A DNA stretch of 64,000 nucleotides from Pseudoalteromonas sp. OOF1S-7 (lineage in GTDB: Bacteria; Pseudomonadota; Gammaproteobacteria; Enterobacterales; Alteromonadaceae): the NCBI RefSeq assembly GCF_022347765.1, contig NZ_JAKRFZ010000015.1, positions 62,001 through 126,000 on the forward strand. Direction: 5' to 3'. Under the pieces are notes generated by a model. That model had not been told where the DNA came from, made no database searches, and saw only the letters and a list, made by a program, of their open reading frames with translations. The position numbers and the translations under genes are program-made. Shown here in pieces: positions 48,250 to 58,232 of this stretch. Each line of letters begins with the position of its first letter. Within the stretch, counting starts at the first letter, position 1.

Positions 48250-51200
48250 TTAGTGAGATTGCAGCTGAGCCACCAGCTGTTCTTCAATCATAAAGGCCAG
48301 ATTATCTATGGTTGGATCTTCAAAGAAAGCAGCCGGTTCCAGCTCAACGGCAAACATTTGTTTGGCCTTGGCCAGCATCTGGATCGCCACCAGCGAATCG
48401 CCGCCCAGCTCCAGCATGCTGTCGAAAATACCGATCTGCTCAAAACCCAGATACTCGGCCCACAGGGCAACCAGCTTATGCTCCAGCTCGCTCTCAGGCG
48501 CTTCGTAATCCACCGCCAGTTCGGGGCGCGCATGGCCTTTGGGCTTGTTCAGTCGTGCCAGCAATGCCTGCTCCGTGGCTCGCGTTGCCGCGCACAATTG
48601 CGACCACTCGGTGCTGGCACAGTAAACCTGTGGCAAATCCAGGCTTAGTGCGGCATCAAGTAACTGGCACGCCTCTTTGTGGCTCAATCCCAGTCCATCG
48701 GCCAGCGTCATATTGGCCGTCATCCCTGTGTTTATCCAGGCATCCCAGTTCAGTACCTGCACGGTAAATGGGTGCTCCTGCTGTGCAACCGCGTCCAGAT
48801 AACTGTTGGCGGCGCAGTAATCACTTTGCGCAAATGCGCCCACTATGGAGGCCAGGCAGGAACACAGTACCATGCACGTCAATGGCGTCTCGGCAAACAG
48901 CTTCAATAACGTTTGTGTGCCCTGTACTTTGGCCACGGCGCTTTGTTGTGCCTGCTCTGGCGAGATCTCATTGAGCAAGCCGCCACCGGGCAAGCCCGCG
49001 GCATGGATCACCTGAGTCACGGTGCCCGTTTCTGTCTGCACTTCGTTAAGCGCCATCTGCATCTGTGTCAGATCCGTCACATCGGCGCTGATCACTTTCA
49101 GTCTGGCGCCGCTTTGCTGCAAAGCATGGAGTTGCTGATAGCGCGCACGTAACTTCTGCGGCTGCTGCTCATCTTCGCTCAGCTGTGCCCACTGCGCAGG
49201 CTCTGCCATTGACTGGCGCGTTTGCAGCACCAGGGTATGTCCCTGTCCGGCCAGGTGCTGAGCCAGCGCAAGGCCTATGCCGCCTAATCCACCTGTGATT
49301 AACGTCACCTCAGGTGCAGCACCTGGCGTGGGCTGAGCGGTCACGGCAGCTTGCGTTAAAGTAAAACGGTGTGCACCGCGATAGGCAATTTCCCCTTCCC
49401 CCTGAGCCAGATCAGCGACCAGACGATTGCTGAGTTTTTGGCTCGGGTTGTCTGCCATCTGCTGTGTCAGTGCCAGTACCTGACAGTTTTGTGCGCTCAG
49501 CTCCAAAGGTGCAACCCGCGTGAGCCCTAACAGGGAGGCCTTTTGTGCACTGATCGCGTCATCGCCCAGCACATTAAATAGCTCAGTTGCGACGATACTC
49601 AGCGGACGCCCGCCAAGCGACATCAGCCACTGTACCACTGGCAGTAAGGTGTTATAGGCCAGCACATCGGTGCTTAGTGATTGCGTAAAGCGGGTGTCGA
49701 TCACCTGATCAAACTCCCCCACCGCCGTACTCAGCTCACTCAGTTGCGCTGCATCTTGCAGGTTCAGGCGATAAGTCTGGGCATCGATGGCTGAGAAGGT
49801 TTCTCCCTGCCAGATCTGAGTCAGCTCAGCACCTGCCTGGGTTAACGCTGCGCTCAGCGGTGTGACCAAAGGCACATCGGCTGCCAGCAGCAACACCCGT
49901 TTGCCAGCCAGTGACGCCACTTTTTGTGGTGCAACACATTGCTGCCATTGCGGTGCATAAAGCTGCGCGCCTTGTTGAACCGCATTGTTAGTCACATTCG
50001 CTGTCGTTGCTGTCACAGTACCCGGCTCAACCCAGTACTCGGTATCCGCAAACACGTACTCGGGCAGCAGGTTGGCCTGGCCGTGTGGACGCTGTGTCAG
50101 CTGTGTAAAGTCAACCGCACAGCCCAGCTGCCATAGCTTAGCTAAGGTTTTGGCAAACGGCGGTAATGGCGCTTTAAGGTCACGTGCGTGAGACACCGAA
50201 TGCAGTACCACCCGTTCTTCACTCACCGTTTGTTTGGCCAGTTTTTGCAGGGTGTCGCCCGGTCCGGCTTCAATCAACACATCGGTGTTCTCTGCCAGCA
50301 CCTTCACACCGGCCACAAAGTTCACCGGCTGACGAATATGGTCCAGCCAGTACTGCGCTGAGCAGGCCTGCTCGGCCGTGATCCAGTCGCCTGTGACGTT
50401 AGACACAAACGGCACCTCTGGCGCGCGCAGCGGCGATACACTCAGTACCTGTTCCAGCGTATTGGCAAAGTCAGGTAAAACAGCTTCGGTCAGGTGACTG
50501 TGGAAAGCGTGTGAAACGTGCAGGCGCGTTGCAGCGATATCGGCCGCTTTCAGTTCACCCTGCAAGGCCTTGATCGCCTCGCGCGTACCGGCAATCACGG
50601 TATTGGTCGGGCTGTTCAGCGCCGCAATGTCGAGCCCATCATTGAGATAAGGCACCATGGTTTCACCATCGGCCATGACAGAAAGCATGGTACCCGGCGC
50701 CATGTTTTGCAGTACTTCACCGCGTGCAGTCACAAGCTGAGTTGCCACCTCCAGGGTCATCACCCCAGCCAGACAAGCCGCCGCATATTCGCCAATGCTG
50801 TGACCCAGCATTGCACTGATGACCACGCCGTGCGCCTCGTAACATTTTGCCATGGCATAAGCGACCACAAACAAGGCAGGTTGCGTAATGCGGGTCTGAT
50901 TCAGTAGCTGATTGGCCGTCAGGATCTCACTGTCTGCCGGACTAAAGGCGCTGCGCAGCTCCTGCTGTAAGGTCTCTGGGAAATGCCCCATTACCTCATC
51001 AAAGGCGGCCTTAAATGCCGGTACTGCACGCAGTAACGGCTGGGCCATAGTGACATACTGTGAGCCCTGCCCTGAGAACATCAATGCTACCCGAGGCGCG
51101 GCCGCTTTATCGCCCTGCGGCTCTCGCAGTAACTGCGTAATGGCCTGCTCGGCATTTTCTGCCACACAGGCATAACGCACCGCCAGCGCGCTGCGTTTAT

Positions 51201-52644
51201 GCTGCAACTGGGCAGCCAGCTGGCCAAACTGCTCTGGCGAGCGCTGCAATGTGTCGGCCAGCGCCTGAGTCTGACGAACCAAAGCACTTTGGCTGCTGGC
51301 GCTGATCGGCAGCATGTGCCAAGGCGCATTGCTGTTTTGCTCCGTGCTTTGCTGGCTGTATTCTTCCAGGATCACATGGGCGTTGGTGCCACCCATGCCT
51401 AAGGAGCTTACCGCGGCACGGCGAACGCCTTCACTGTGCCAGGGTTTCAGCTCGGTATTAACGTAAAAGGGGCTGCTGGCAAAATCGATTTTGCTGTTCA
51501 AAGGCTGACTGTGCAGGCTGGGCGGTAACTCCTTATGACGCAGCGCCTGGACCGCCTTGATAAGGCCGGTCACCCCGGCTGCGGCATCAAGATGGCCGAG
51601 ATTGGTTTTGGCCGAGCCAATCGCACAGTATTGCTTTGCATCACCGCCATAGGCCTGGCTCAGTGCAGCAATTTCAATCGGGTCGCCCAGCTCAGTGCCG
51701 GTGCCATGGGCTTCAATATAGCCCACACTGTGCGGCTCAATGTCTGCAAACTCAAGCGCCGCCATAATAGCGTTAGCCTGGCCATTGACGCTCGGTGCCG
51801 TATAACCGACCTTATCACGGCCATCATTGTTGATGGCAGAGCCCTTGATCACCGCCAGAATAGGGTCGCCGTCTTCCTGCGCTTCTGCCAGGCGTTTTAA
51901 TACTACGGCCGCGCTACCGCTGCCGATCAATATGCCATCGGCCTGCTCACCAAAAGCACTCAACTGGCCGGACGGCGACAAGCTGCCACCGGCCGGGGCA
52001 TGATACCCCTGATCCTGCGTCAGGTTGAGCCACACGCCGCCTGCCAGGGCCGAGTCACACTCAAAGTTTTGTAACGCACGACACGCCATATGCACCGCAA
52101 CCAGTGACGTAGAACAAGCAGTCTGAACCGTGACCGCCGGACCTTTGAGGTCCAGCTCATAGCTTACCCGGGTCGCCAGTGAATCTTTGTCATTGCCGTT
52201 GGTCAGCGCCAGCAGACTGGTGATATCGCGCTGCTGTCCCTGCAACAAGTTTTGCATCAGATAAGCAGGGACACCACACCCGGCATAAACGCCGGTCAGC
52301 TCACCCTGTGCCAGTCCGGCATGGGCCATGGCATGCCAGCAGGTTTGTAAAAAGTGACGCTGCTGAGGATCCAGCTGCTCGGCCTCTTTTGGCGTGTAGC
52401 CAAAAAACTCAGCATCAAATTGCGCCAGTCCGTCAAATGGTATGCCGCGTTTCACATAGTCCGGGTCGTTTAAGTCAGACTCGCTCACCCCGGCGCGACG
52501 CAGCGCCTCGTCGTCATAACTTTGCACGGCGCAGCGGCCGGCGCGAATATTTTGCCACAAGGCATCGACGTTATCCGCATCGGGGAAACGCCCGGCCATT
52601 CCTATGATGGCAATATCCAGTTCACTATAGTGCTGTTCTGACAT
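48250..52644 (-). CDS. Modular type I PKS: KS-AT-KR-ACP
   Basis: A 1464-residue polyketide synthase. The KS (1-430) has TACSTS, EAHGTGT and KTNLGH. The AT (about 520-830) has GHSIGEYAAA and HAFHS, the pair expected for malonyl-CoA. A KR follows (about 1110-1300) with TGGLGGIG and SDYCAANSY. The ACP is near 1385-1460 with LGGDSLVAIQ. There is no DH, ER or methyltransferase. It therefore adds one two-carbon unit and reduces the beta-keto to a hydroxyl, turning the amino acid from the preceding NRPS module into a beta-hydroxy-gamma-amino acid (statine-like). It starts two bases after the starter NRPS stop codon; the protein order suggests a direct handover. Confidence 0.94.
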   Translation of the reverse strand: MSEQHYSELDIAIIGMAGRFPDADNVDALWQNIRAGRCAVQSYDDEALRRAGVSESDLNDPDYVKRGIPFDGLAQFDAEFFGYTPKEAEQLDPQQRHFLQTCWHAMAHAGLAQGELTGVYAGCGVPAYLMQNLLQGQQRDITSLLALTNGNDKDSLATRVSYELDLKGPAVTVQTACSTSLVAVHMACRALQNFECDSALAGGVWLNLTQDQGYHAPAGGSLSPSGQLSAFGEQADGILIGSGSAAVVLKRLAEAQEDGDPILAVIKGSAINNDGRDKVGYTAPSVNGQANAIMAALEFADIEPHSVGYIEAHGTGTELGDPIEIAALSQAYGGDAKQYCAIGSAKTNLGHLDAAAGVTGLIKAVQALRHKELPPSLHSQPLNSKIDFASSPFYVNTELKPWHSEGVRRAAVSSLGMGGTNAHVILEEYSQQSTEQNSNAPWHMLPISASSQSALVRQTQALADTLQRSPEQFGQLAAQLQHKRSALAVRYACVAENAEQAITQLLREPQGDKAAAPRVALMFSGQGSQYVTMAQPLLRAVPAFKAAFDEVMGHFPETLQQELRSAFSPADSEILTANQLLNQTRITQPALFVVAYAMAKCYEAHGVVISAMLGHSIGEYAAACLAGVMTLEVATQLVTARGEVLQNMAPGTMLSVMADGETMVPYLNDGLDIAALNSPTNTVIAGTREAIKALQGELKAADIAATRLHVSHAFHSHLTEAVLPDFANTLEQVLSVSPLRAPEVPFVSNVTGDWITAEQACSAQYWLDHIRQPVNFVAGVKVLAENTDVLIEAGPGDTLQKLAKQTVSEERVVLHSVSHARDLKAPLPPFAKTLAKLWQLGCAVDFTQLTQRPHGQANLLPEYVFADTEYWVEPGTVTATTANVTNNAVQQGAQLYAPQWQQCVAPQKVASLAGKRVLLLAADVPLVTPLSAALTQAGAELTQIWQGETFSAIDAQTYRLNLQDAAQLSELSTAVGEFDQVIDTRFTQSLSTDVLAYNTLLPVVQWLMSLGGRPLSIVATELFNVLGDDAISAQKASLLGLTRVAPLELSAQNCQVLALTQQMADNPSQKLSNRLVADLAQGEGEIAYRGAHRFTLTQAAVTAQPTPGAAPEVTLITGGLGGIGLALAQHLAGQGHTLVLQTRQSMAEPAQWAQLSEDEQQPQKLRARYQQLHALQQSGARLKVISADVTDLTQMQMALNEVQTETGTVTQVIHAAGLPGGGLLNEISPEQAQQSAVAKVQGTQTLLKLFAETPLTCMVLCSCLASIVGAFAQSDYCAANSYLDAVAQQEHPFTVQVLNWDAWINTGMTANMTLADGLGLSHKEACQLLDAALSLDLPQVYCASTEWSQLCAATRATEQALLARLNKPKGHARPELAVDYEAPESELEHKLVALWAEYLGFEQIGIFDSMLELGGDSLVAIQMLAKAKQMFAVELEPAAFFEDPTIDNLAFMIEEQLVAQLQSH

Positions 52645-52646
52645 GA

Positions 52647-55600
52647 TTATGATTCTCTTACTTTACGTTTACGGGCAGCGACGGCACCCATGCCGCGGCG
52701 CTGCCGGGCGCCACTCGGGGCGCTAGTTGTTTGTGACTGTGTTGTTTGTGACTGGTCCAGATACGCAGCCAGGCTGGCGATGCTGGGATAGGCGAATAAG
52801 TCGGTCAGCTGCAACTGGGCAAACTGCGGTTTTAAGTCGTCGAAGACCGCCATCAGCAGCAGCGAATGGCCTCCAAGATCGAAGAAGTTTGCATTGCGGT
52901 CAACCTGAGCGACCGCCAGATGCTTCATCCAGGTTGTTTCCAATGCTTGCTCTGTCTGATTGGTTGCCGTGCTGGCTACCGGCGCCTGCGCGGGCTGGAC
53001 TTTTGGCAGTTGCTGACGCTCCAGCTTGCCGCTGGCATTAACAGGTAGCTGTGCCAGCACCACAATCTGTGCCGGGACCATATAGTCGGGCAACTGCTCG
53101 GTCAGCGCCCGCTTGAGTCTGAGTGCATAGCCCGGGTCGTCGTGGCGCTCGCTTTGTACATAGGCGATCAGGCTTAACGACTGTGCCTGCTGCTCGGTGA
53201 TCACCACCGCCACATCCACGTCCGGCAACTGCGTTAAGCGGGTTTCGATTTCACCCAGTTCAACCCGGAAACCGCGAATTTTAACCTGATGATCGCTGCG
53301 GCCATGATAATGCAGCGCGCCATTTTGCCAGCTAACCAGATCGCCACTGGCGTACATGCGCGCACCATTATCCGCAAATGGATCGGCAATAAAACAAGTA
53401 GCCGTCTGCGCCGGACGTTGCCAGTATCCGCGCGCGAGCAGCTCGCCGCCGATATACAGTTCACCCACCTGGCCTTCGGCCACCGGCTGAAGGTTGCTGT
53501 CGAGCACATACAGGCGACGACCATTCAGGGCATGACCGAGCGGGACTTGCTCGCCCGCAGTCAGGGTGCGGCAATCATGAATAGCGGCCTCAACCACGAT
53601 TTCGGTTGGTCCGTAAGTGTTAAGCAGACGCACCTCACCCAGACCTGCCGCACGCCAGTCCGTAATGCCCTGCTCTGACATGGCTTCACCACCCGAATGC
53701 ACCTGGCGTAAATTAGGCAGTGACAATGGCGTGGTGGTTGCCATTCGCGACCAGCTGGCGGCAATGCTGCGCCAATAGGCAGCACTGAGATCCATCACGC
53801 TGATCTTGTGACGCTGTGCTTGCTGGTACAGGGTGTCGGCATCCCACAGCGTATCGCCACGTAACACCACGGCTGCGCCCACAGCCCAGCTGGGGAACAG
53901 CTGCTCGACAAAGGCATCAAAATTAATGGTGGCAAATTGCAGCACAACATCGGTGTGGCTTAGCGCAATAAACGCTTTTGCCGATTCGATGTAACAGGCC
54001 AGCGCCTGATGCTCAATCGCCACGCCCTTTGCCTGACCCGTCGAGCCAGAGGTATAGTTTAAGTAGGCCAGCGAATGATCATGATGCACTACTACGGGTG
54101 AGGTGCTGTGTTCATGATGTTCACTGAGTAAAGCAACCGGAGAAATACAAGGCACGGGTAAGGACGTGTCAGTCTGCTCACCGAGTATCGCAGCACAACC
54201 ACTGTCGCTGACCATATGTGCTAACTTCGCTTGCGGGAAGTTAGGATCTAATGGTAAGTAGGCGGCATTGGCCTTCAAACACGCCAACACCGAGGCCAGC
54301 ATCAAAGGTTTACGGGCCTGCATAATCCCCACCACCTGATCTGTCAGACCCTGAGCGACCAGACCGTGTGCGAGCCGGTTGGCCGTTTGCTCCAGCCACT
54401 CATAGCTATAGTGCTGGTCGTCAAAAATTACCGCCGTGGCATCCGGATTGCTGGCTGCATACTCGCTGATTGATGTGAGCCACTGTGCAGCGGGTGCCGA
54501 CGCATCAGCGCCCGTTGCCGCCGGGATGTGTGCCAGTTCAGTACCCAAAGACAAATTACCAATGGCCTGCTGCGCCTGTTGTGGCAGCTGATTGAGTAGC
54601 TGCTGAAAAGCCGCAGACAATCGCGTTATGGTGCTGTGCTGATAGAGCGCCTGATTGTACTGTAGCTCAATGCTCAGCTGGCCTTGCTCATCCAGTCGCG
54701 AATCTATACTGAGATCAAACTGCGCCTGCTGCTGCAGTGACTGCGCATCATCTGTGGTGCAGTCGGCCAGCGTCAGTGCCTTAGCCACATCCTGCTCAAG
54801 GTGGTTAAACATCACCTGGAATAGCGGTGTCTGTCCCAGTGCGCGCTGTGGATTCAGCACTTCCACCAGCTTTTCAAACGGATAGTCCTGAAAACGCTGC
54901 GCCTCCAGTGCTGTGTGTTTGCACGCTTCGAGCAACTGGGTAAAGCTCTGCTCCGGTGATACCGAGCCACGGATCACCTGAGTATTGATGAAAAAGCCCA
55001 CCAGTTTGTGCAACTGCGCCAGGTTACGGTTGGCCACCGCCACACCAATCTGCGGCTGACGTTTGCCACTGAGGCGGTAAAACAGCACCTGCAAACTACT
55101 CAGCAGCAGCATAAACAGACTGGCGCTTTGACCATGAGCCAACTGTTGCAGCTTGTCGGTGTGTTTGTGATCCAGAGTAAAGCGCATCACGCCCATGGGC
55201 GCTGCCAAATCGCTGCGTCGCGCCTGCTCAGGCACCAGCAACTCTTCATCCCCCTGACCATCCAGCCGTTCCCGCCAGTAAGCCAGCTGTGTCGCGGCGG
55301 CCTCTGAGGTCAGCCACGCCTGCTGCCACAGGGCAAAGTCACCATACTGGATGTCGCTGCTGTCGAGCGCGCCTTCACCCTGCGTGTTGTAGTGGTGCGA
55401 GATGGCACCAAGCAGCAAATCAAAGCTCCAGGCATCACTGGCAATGTGGTGCATAACCAGCACCAGCCGATGTGCCTGTTCAGACTCACGGATCAACGCA
55501 GCACGGAAATTTTCTCCGTCGCCCAGCGCAAACGGGGTTTCATAGCAAGTGCGCTGCAAGGCATCCGCCTGCACGGCTACATCCGCAGCATCGCTGAGGT

Positions 55601-57863
55601 CATGATAATGCCACTGCAAAGGCTGCGCAGCGGTGCGCTGACGCCACTGGCCATCGGCGGTTTTAAAATAGGCTTGTTGCAGCGCTGGTTGCTGTGCCAG
55701 TACCTGTGCACAGGCCTGCTCAAGGCGCTGCGGATTAATTGCGCCTGATAATGTTATCGTTGCGCCAATATGATAGGCACTGCTGCCTGGCTCCAGTTGC
55801 CATAAGAACAACTGCCTTTGTTGCTGGGCACTGAGTGGGTAATCATCCAGCTGTTGCACAGGGATCTGCACACTGGGTGCATCCATCACGTCTCGTACAC
55901 ACTGGCAGAAATCGCCAAAACGATGCGCCGCAAATAAACTGCTGGGGTCGAGCTGACAATCCAGTTCACCCTGGATCTGTGCCAGTAACTGAGCTGCTTT
56001 AATCGAGCTGCCTCCCAGCGCAAAAAAGTCCGCATCGTCGTGATTGACCGGATAACGCAGCACGCTTTGCCAGCATTGTGCCAGTTGTTGGGTCAGGTGA
56101 TCCCAGTGTGCATTGCCGGGCAGCGAGTCTTGCGCCGTCAGTTGTTGCAGCTGAGCCAGGTCAAAATCACCATAACTGGCCAGCTCGTTGGTGTTGCGTA
56201 ACTTCAGGCAGGCACTGCGCTGGAGCTTACCGCTGGAGGTTTTTGGCAAGCCCCCCTGATCCAGGAGCAATACCAGCTCAGGACAGGCGGCAAAGTGCTC
56301 AGTGATAAAGTCACGAACGATCAACGCCGTTTGCTGCGCCGGGATCTCATTGCGGTAGCTGTTGCTGGTTTCGATTGCCAGACCAATGCCTTCGCCGCTC
56401 TCTGCACTGGGGACCGGAAACGCCGAGACCCGACCTTTACGCACAAAGCTCAGCTCGGCTTCAATAGCGCGCTCAATATCCTGCGGATAAACATTGTGAC
56501 CATTCATAATGATCAAGTCTTTTTGTCGGCCCGAGATATAGAGCTGGCCGTCAAACACATAGCCAACGTCACCGGTTCTTAGCCAGCGGTGGCCGTCGAG
56601 CTCCACAAAGGTGTCCTGAGTCGCTTGTTCATTTTGCCAGTACCCCAGCGCAATGCTGGGTCCGGCGGTCCAGATCTCGCCAATTTCACCATCGGCCAGT
56701 GCCCGGTGTGACTGCGGACACGTGATCCTGAGCAGGTGGCCGCTGGCGACCTGACCACAGCCTACCTGATGGCAGTATGCATCGCTGTCGCGCAGATCGC
56801 GAGCATCAGCCAGCTCTGCGCGGCCCGCTGCCAGCCCCTGATTATCAAAGGCACGGATCACGGCGCCGCCACCGGCGTCTGTCCCCGTCACCATCAGGGT
56901 GCCCTCAGCCAGACCATAGCAAGGGTAAATGGCCGATGCCTGCATACCCTGCGGCGCAAATCGCTCCGCAAAGTCCAGCAGGGTGTCGTGACGGATCGGT
57001 TCTGCGCCGGAGAAGGCCACGCGCCAACTGCTCAGGTCCAAATCGCTCAGTTGCTTATCGCGGATCCGCTCCAGACACAAACGGAAAGAGAAGTCGGGGC
57101 CACCAGAGACAGTGCCGCCATATTCACCGATCAGCTGCAACCAGCGTGCCGGGCGCTCCATAAAGAAACGGGGCGAGCACAGCACCAACGGATAGCCGAC
57201 GTAGATGGGCTGTAACAGCCCGCCAATCAGTCCCATATCATGAAACAGCGGCAACCAGCTGACCATCACATCAGATTGAGTGGTTTGCATTCGCTCGGTG
57301 ATCACCGCTTCATTGGCCAGCAAATTACCATGGCTGACCATCACGCCTTTTGGTTTGGCGGTTGAGCCTGAGGTGTACTGTAAGAATGCAATCTCGTCGC
57401 TGTGCGCCGGGTGGCGTGGCGCATCGGCCGCTGGCGTGTTTAATTCGTCCACCACCTGCATACTAATGCCATCCAGTGCCTCGCACATACCCGCGACCGT
57501 TTCGCTAAAACGAGAGGTGGTTAGCACCAGCCGGGCACTGGCGTCTTCGGCAATACCCACGGTACGGGCAATATGTTGCGCTTTGGTCGATTCGGGTGGA
57601 AAGCTCGGGATAGCTGTGACCCCCAGATGCTGACAAGCGAGAAAGCTGGTTACATATTCAATGCCGGTATCCATCAGGATCAGGGCGCGATCCCCCGCGC
57701 TGACGTGATGCTGCAGATGCCCTGCCAGCTGTAAAATCTGTTCATACAAGGCCTGAAAACTAAAGCGTGTGTGTGCTTTTTTATCTACGCAGATCAGCGC
57801 GGTTTGTTGTGGCTGTTGTGCTACGTGGTGGGCAAGGCGATCCATTATCGTCGTGGCGGTCAT
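52647..57863 (-). CDS. FAAL-ACP-C-A-T starter synthetase
   Basis: A 1738-residue protein. Residues 1-565 are a fatty acyl-AMP ligase (LQYTSGSTAKPKGVMVSHG, WLPLFHDMGLIGG, YPCYGLAEGTLMV); ACP at 585-660 (LGGSSIKAAQ); C at 675-1105; A at 1120-1620; T at 1635-1705 (DLGGHSLL). It resembles the acyl-starting end of PvdL. The C domain motif is HHIASDAWS, with Ala where the family usually has Gly. The A-domain line, read at the GrsA positions, is DAEDVSTVEK: three acidic residues, so a basic amino acid such as Lys is likely, but the exact substrate is not known to me. The start is the ATG at 57861-57863 after GGAG. It ends with a basic tail, possibly a docking sequence. Confidence 0.9.
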   Translation of the reverse strand: MTATTIMDRLAHHVAQQPQQTALICVDKKAHTRFSFQALYEQILQLAGHLQHHVSAGDRALILMDTGIEYVTSFLACQHLGVTAIPSFPPESTKAQHIARTVGIAEDASARLVLTTSRFSETVAGMCEALDGISMQVVDELNTPAADAPRHPAHSDEIAFLQYTSGSTAKPKGVMVSHGNLLANEAVITERMQTTQSDVMVSWLPLFHDMGLIGGLLQPIYVGYPLVLCSPRFFMERPARWLQLIGEYGGTVSGGPDFSFRLCLERIRDKQLSDLDLSSWRVAFSGAEPIRHDTLLDFAERFAPQGMQASAIYPCYGLAEGTLMVTGTDAGGGAVIRAFDNQGLAAGRAELADARDLRDSDAYCHQVGCGQVASGHLLRITCPQSHRALADGEIGEIWTAGPSIALGYWQNEQATQDTFVELDGHRWLRTGDVGYVFDGQLYISGRQKDLIIMNGHNVYPQDIERAIEAELSFVRKGRVSAFPVPSAESGEGIGLAIETSNSYRNEIPAQQTALIVRDFITEHFAACPELVLLLDQGGLPKTSSGKLQRSACLKLRNTNELASYGDFDLAQLQQLTAQDSLPGNAHWDHLTQQLAQCWQSVLRYPVNHDDADFFALGGSSIKAAQLLAQIQGELDCQLDPSSLFAAHRFGDFCQCVRDVMDAPSVQIPVQQLDDYPLSAQQQRQLFLWQLEPGSSAYHIGATITLSGAINPQRLEQACAQVLAQQPALQQAYFKTADGQWRQRTAAQPLQWHYHDLSDAADVAVQADALQRTCYETPFALGDGENFRAALIRESEQAHRLVLVMHHIASDAWSFDLLLGAISHHYNTQGEGALDSSDIQYGDFALWQQAWLTSEAAATQLAYWRERLDGQGDEELLVPEQARRSDLAAPMGVMRFTLDHKHTDKLQQLAHGQSASLFMLLLSSLQVLFYRLSGKRQPQIGVAVANRNLAQLHKLVGFFINTQVIRGSVSPEQSFTQLLEACKHTALEAQRFQDYPFEKLVEVLNPQRALGQTPLFQVMFNHLEQDVAKALTLADCTTDDAQSLQQQAQFDLSIDSRLDEQGQLSIELQYNQALYQHSTITRLSAAFQQLLNQLPQQAQQAIGNLSLGTELAHIPAATGADASAPAAQWLTSISEYAASNPDATAVIFDDQHYSYEWLEQTANRLAHGLVAQGLTDQVVGIMQARKPLMLASVLACLKANAAYLPLDPNFPQAKLAHMVSDSGCAAILGEQTDTSLPVPCISPVALLSEHHEHSTSPVVVHHDHSLAYLNYTSGSTGQAKGVAIEHQALACYIESAKAFIALSHTDVVLQFATINFDAFVEQLFPSWAVGAAVVLRGDTLWDADTLYQQAQRHKISVMDLSAAYWRSIAASWSRMATTTPLSLPNLRQVHSGGEAMSEQGITDWRAAGLGEVRLLNTYGPTEIVVEAAIHDCRTLTAGEQVPLGHALNGRRLYVLDSNLQPVAEGQVGELYIGGELLARGYWQRPAQTATCFIADPFADNGARMYASGDLVSWQNGALHYHGRSDHQVKIRGFRVELGEIETRLTQLPDVDVAVVITEQQAQSLSLIAYVQSERHDDPGYALRLKRALTEQLPDYMVPAQIVVLAQLPVNASGKLERQQLPKVQPAQAPVASTATNQTEQALETTWMKHLAVAQVDRNANFFDLGGHSLLLMAVFDDLKPQFAQLQLTDLFAYPSIASLAAYLDQSQTTQSQTTSAPSGARQRRGMGAVAARKRKVRES

Positions 57864-57970
57864 AGGGTACTCCGTGAATAAACTGGCAGTGTGGCAAGGC
57901 AGTGCGGCTGGGTGTTCGCTCCGCACTGGCGCTGATCAGCAGCTAGGCTTATCAGGCGACGCCGGAAAAC

Positions 57971-58174
57971 TTACTGATCCATCGCCTGGCGAAGGCTTAA
58001 CGGACGCATATCAGTCCAGTGCGTGTTGATATAGGCCAGGCAGGTCTCTTTATCACCTTCTACACCCACATCCTGCCAACCACCGGGCACGCTTTTATAA
58101 CTGGGCCAGAGTGAGTATTGTTCTTCATGGTTAACCAGGACCTTGAAGGTGCCATTGTCGTTATCAAAGCTCAT
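57971..58174 (-). CDS. MbtH-family protein
   Basis: A 67-residue protein with the family motif NHEEQYSLWPSYKSVPGGWQ and THWTDMRP near the end. MbtH proteins bind adenylation domains of NRPSs and help them fold or activate substrate. The start at 58174 has GGAG upstream; a TTG four codons earlier is rejected. It lies 108 bases upstream of the starter synthetase on the same strand and is the first gene of the MbtH-starter-PKS unit. Confidence 0.95.
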   Translation of the reverse strand: MSFDNDNGTFKVLVNHEEQYSLWPSYKSVPGGWQDVGVEGDKETCLAYINTHWTDMRPLSLRQAMDQ

Positions 58175-58207
58175 CGTTTTCTCCAAAAATCAGACTGTCG
58201 GCATAGT

Positions 58208-58232
58208 GACGCGCGACAGCCCGGGTTTTTTA
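58208..58232 (-). promoter_or_regulatory. Iron-starvation sigma box for mbtH and the starter/PKS genes
   Basis: On the minus strand: TAAAA-N16-CGTC, 33 bases before the MbtH start at 58174. The TAAAA overlaps the TAA stop codon (58230-58232) of the acylase gene. It is the same -35 form as the FhuF box. Confidence 0.7.

Noticed and set aside
52647..57863. The N-terminal ligase domain of the starter synthetase as a loader of DHB
   Set aside because: Its motifs (LPLFHDMGLIGG) are those of fatty acyl-AMP ligases, and a full EntE/EntB pair is present for DHB.
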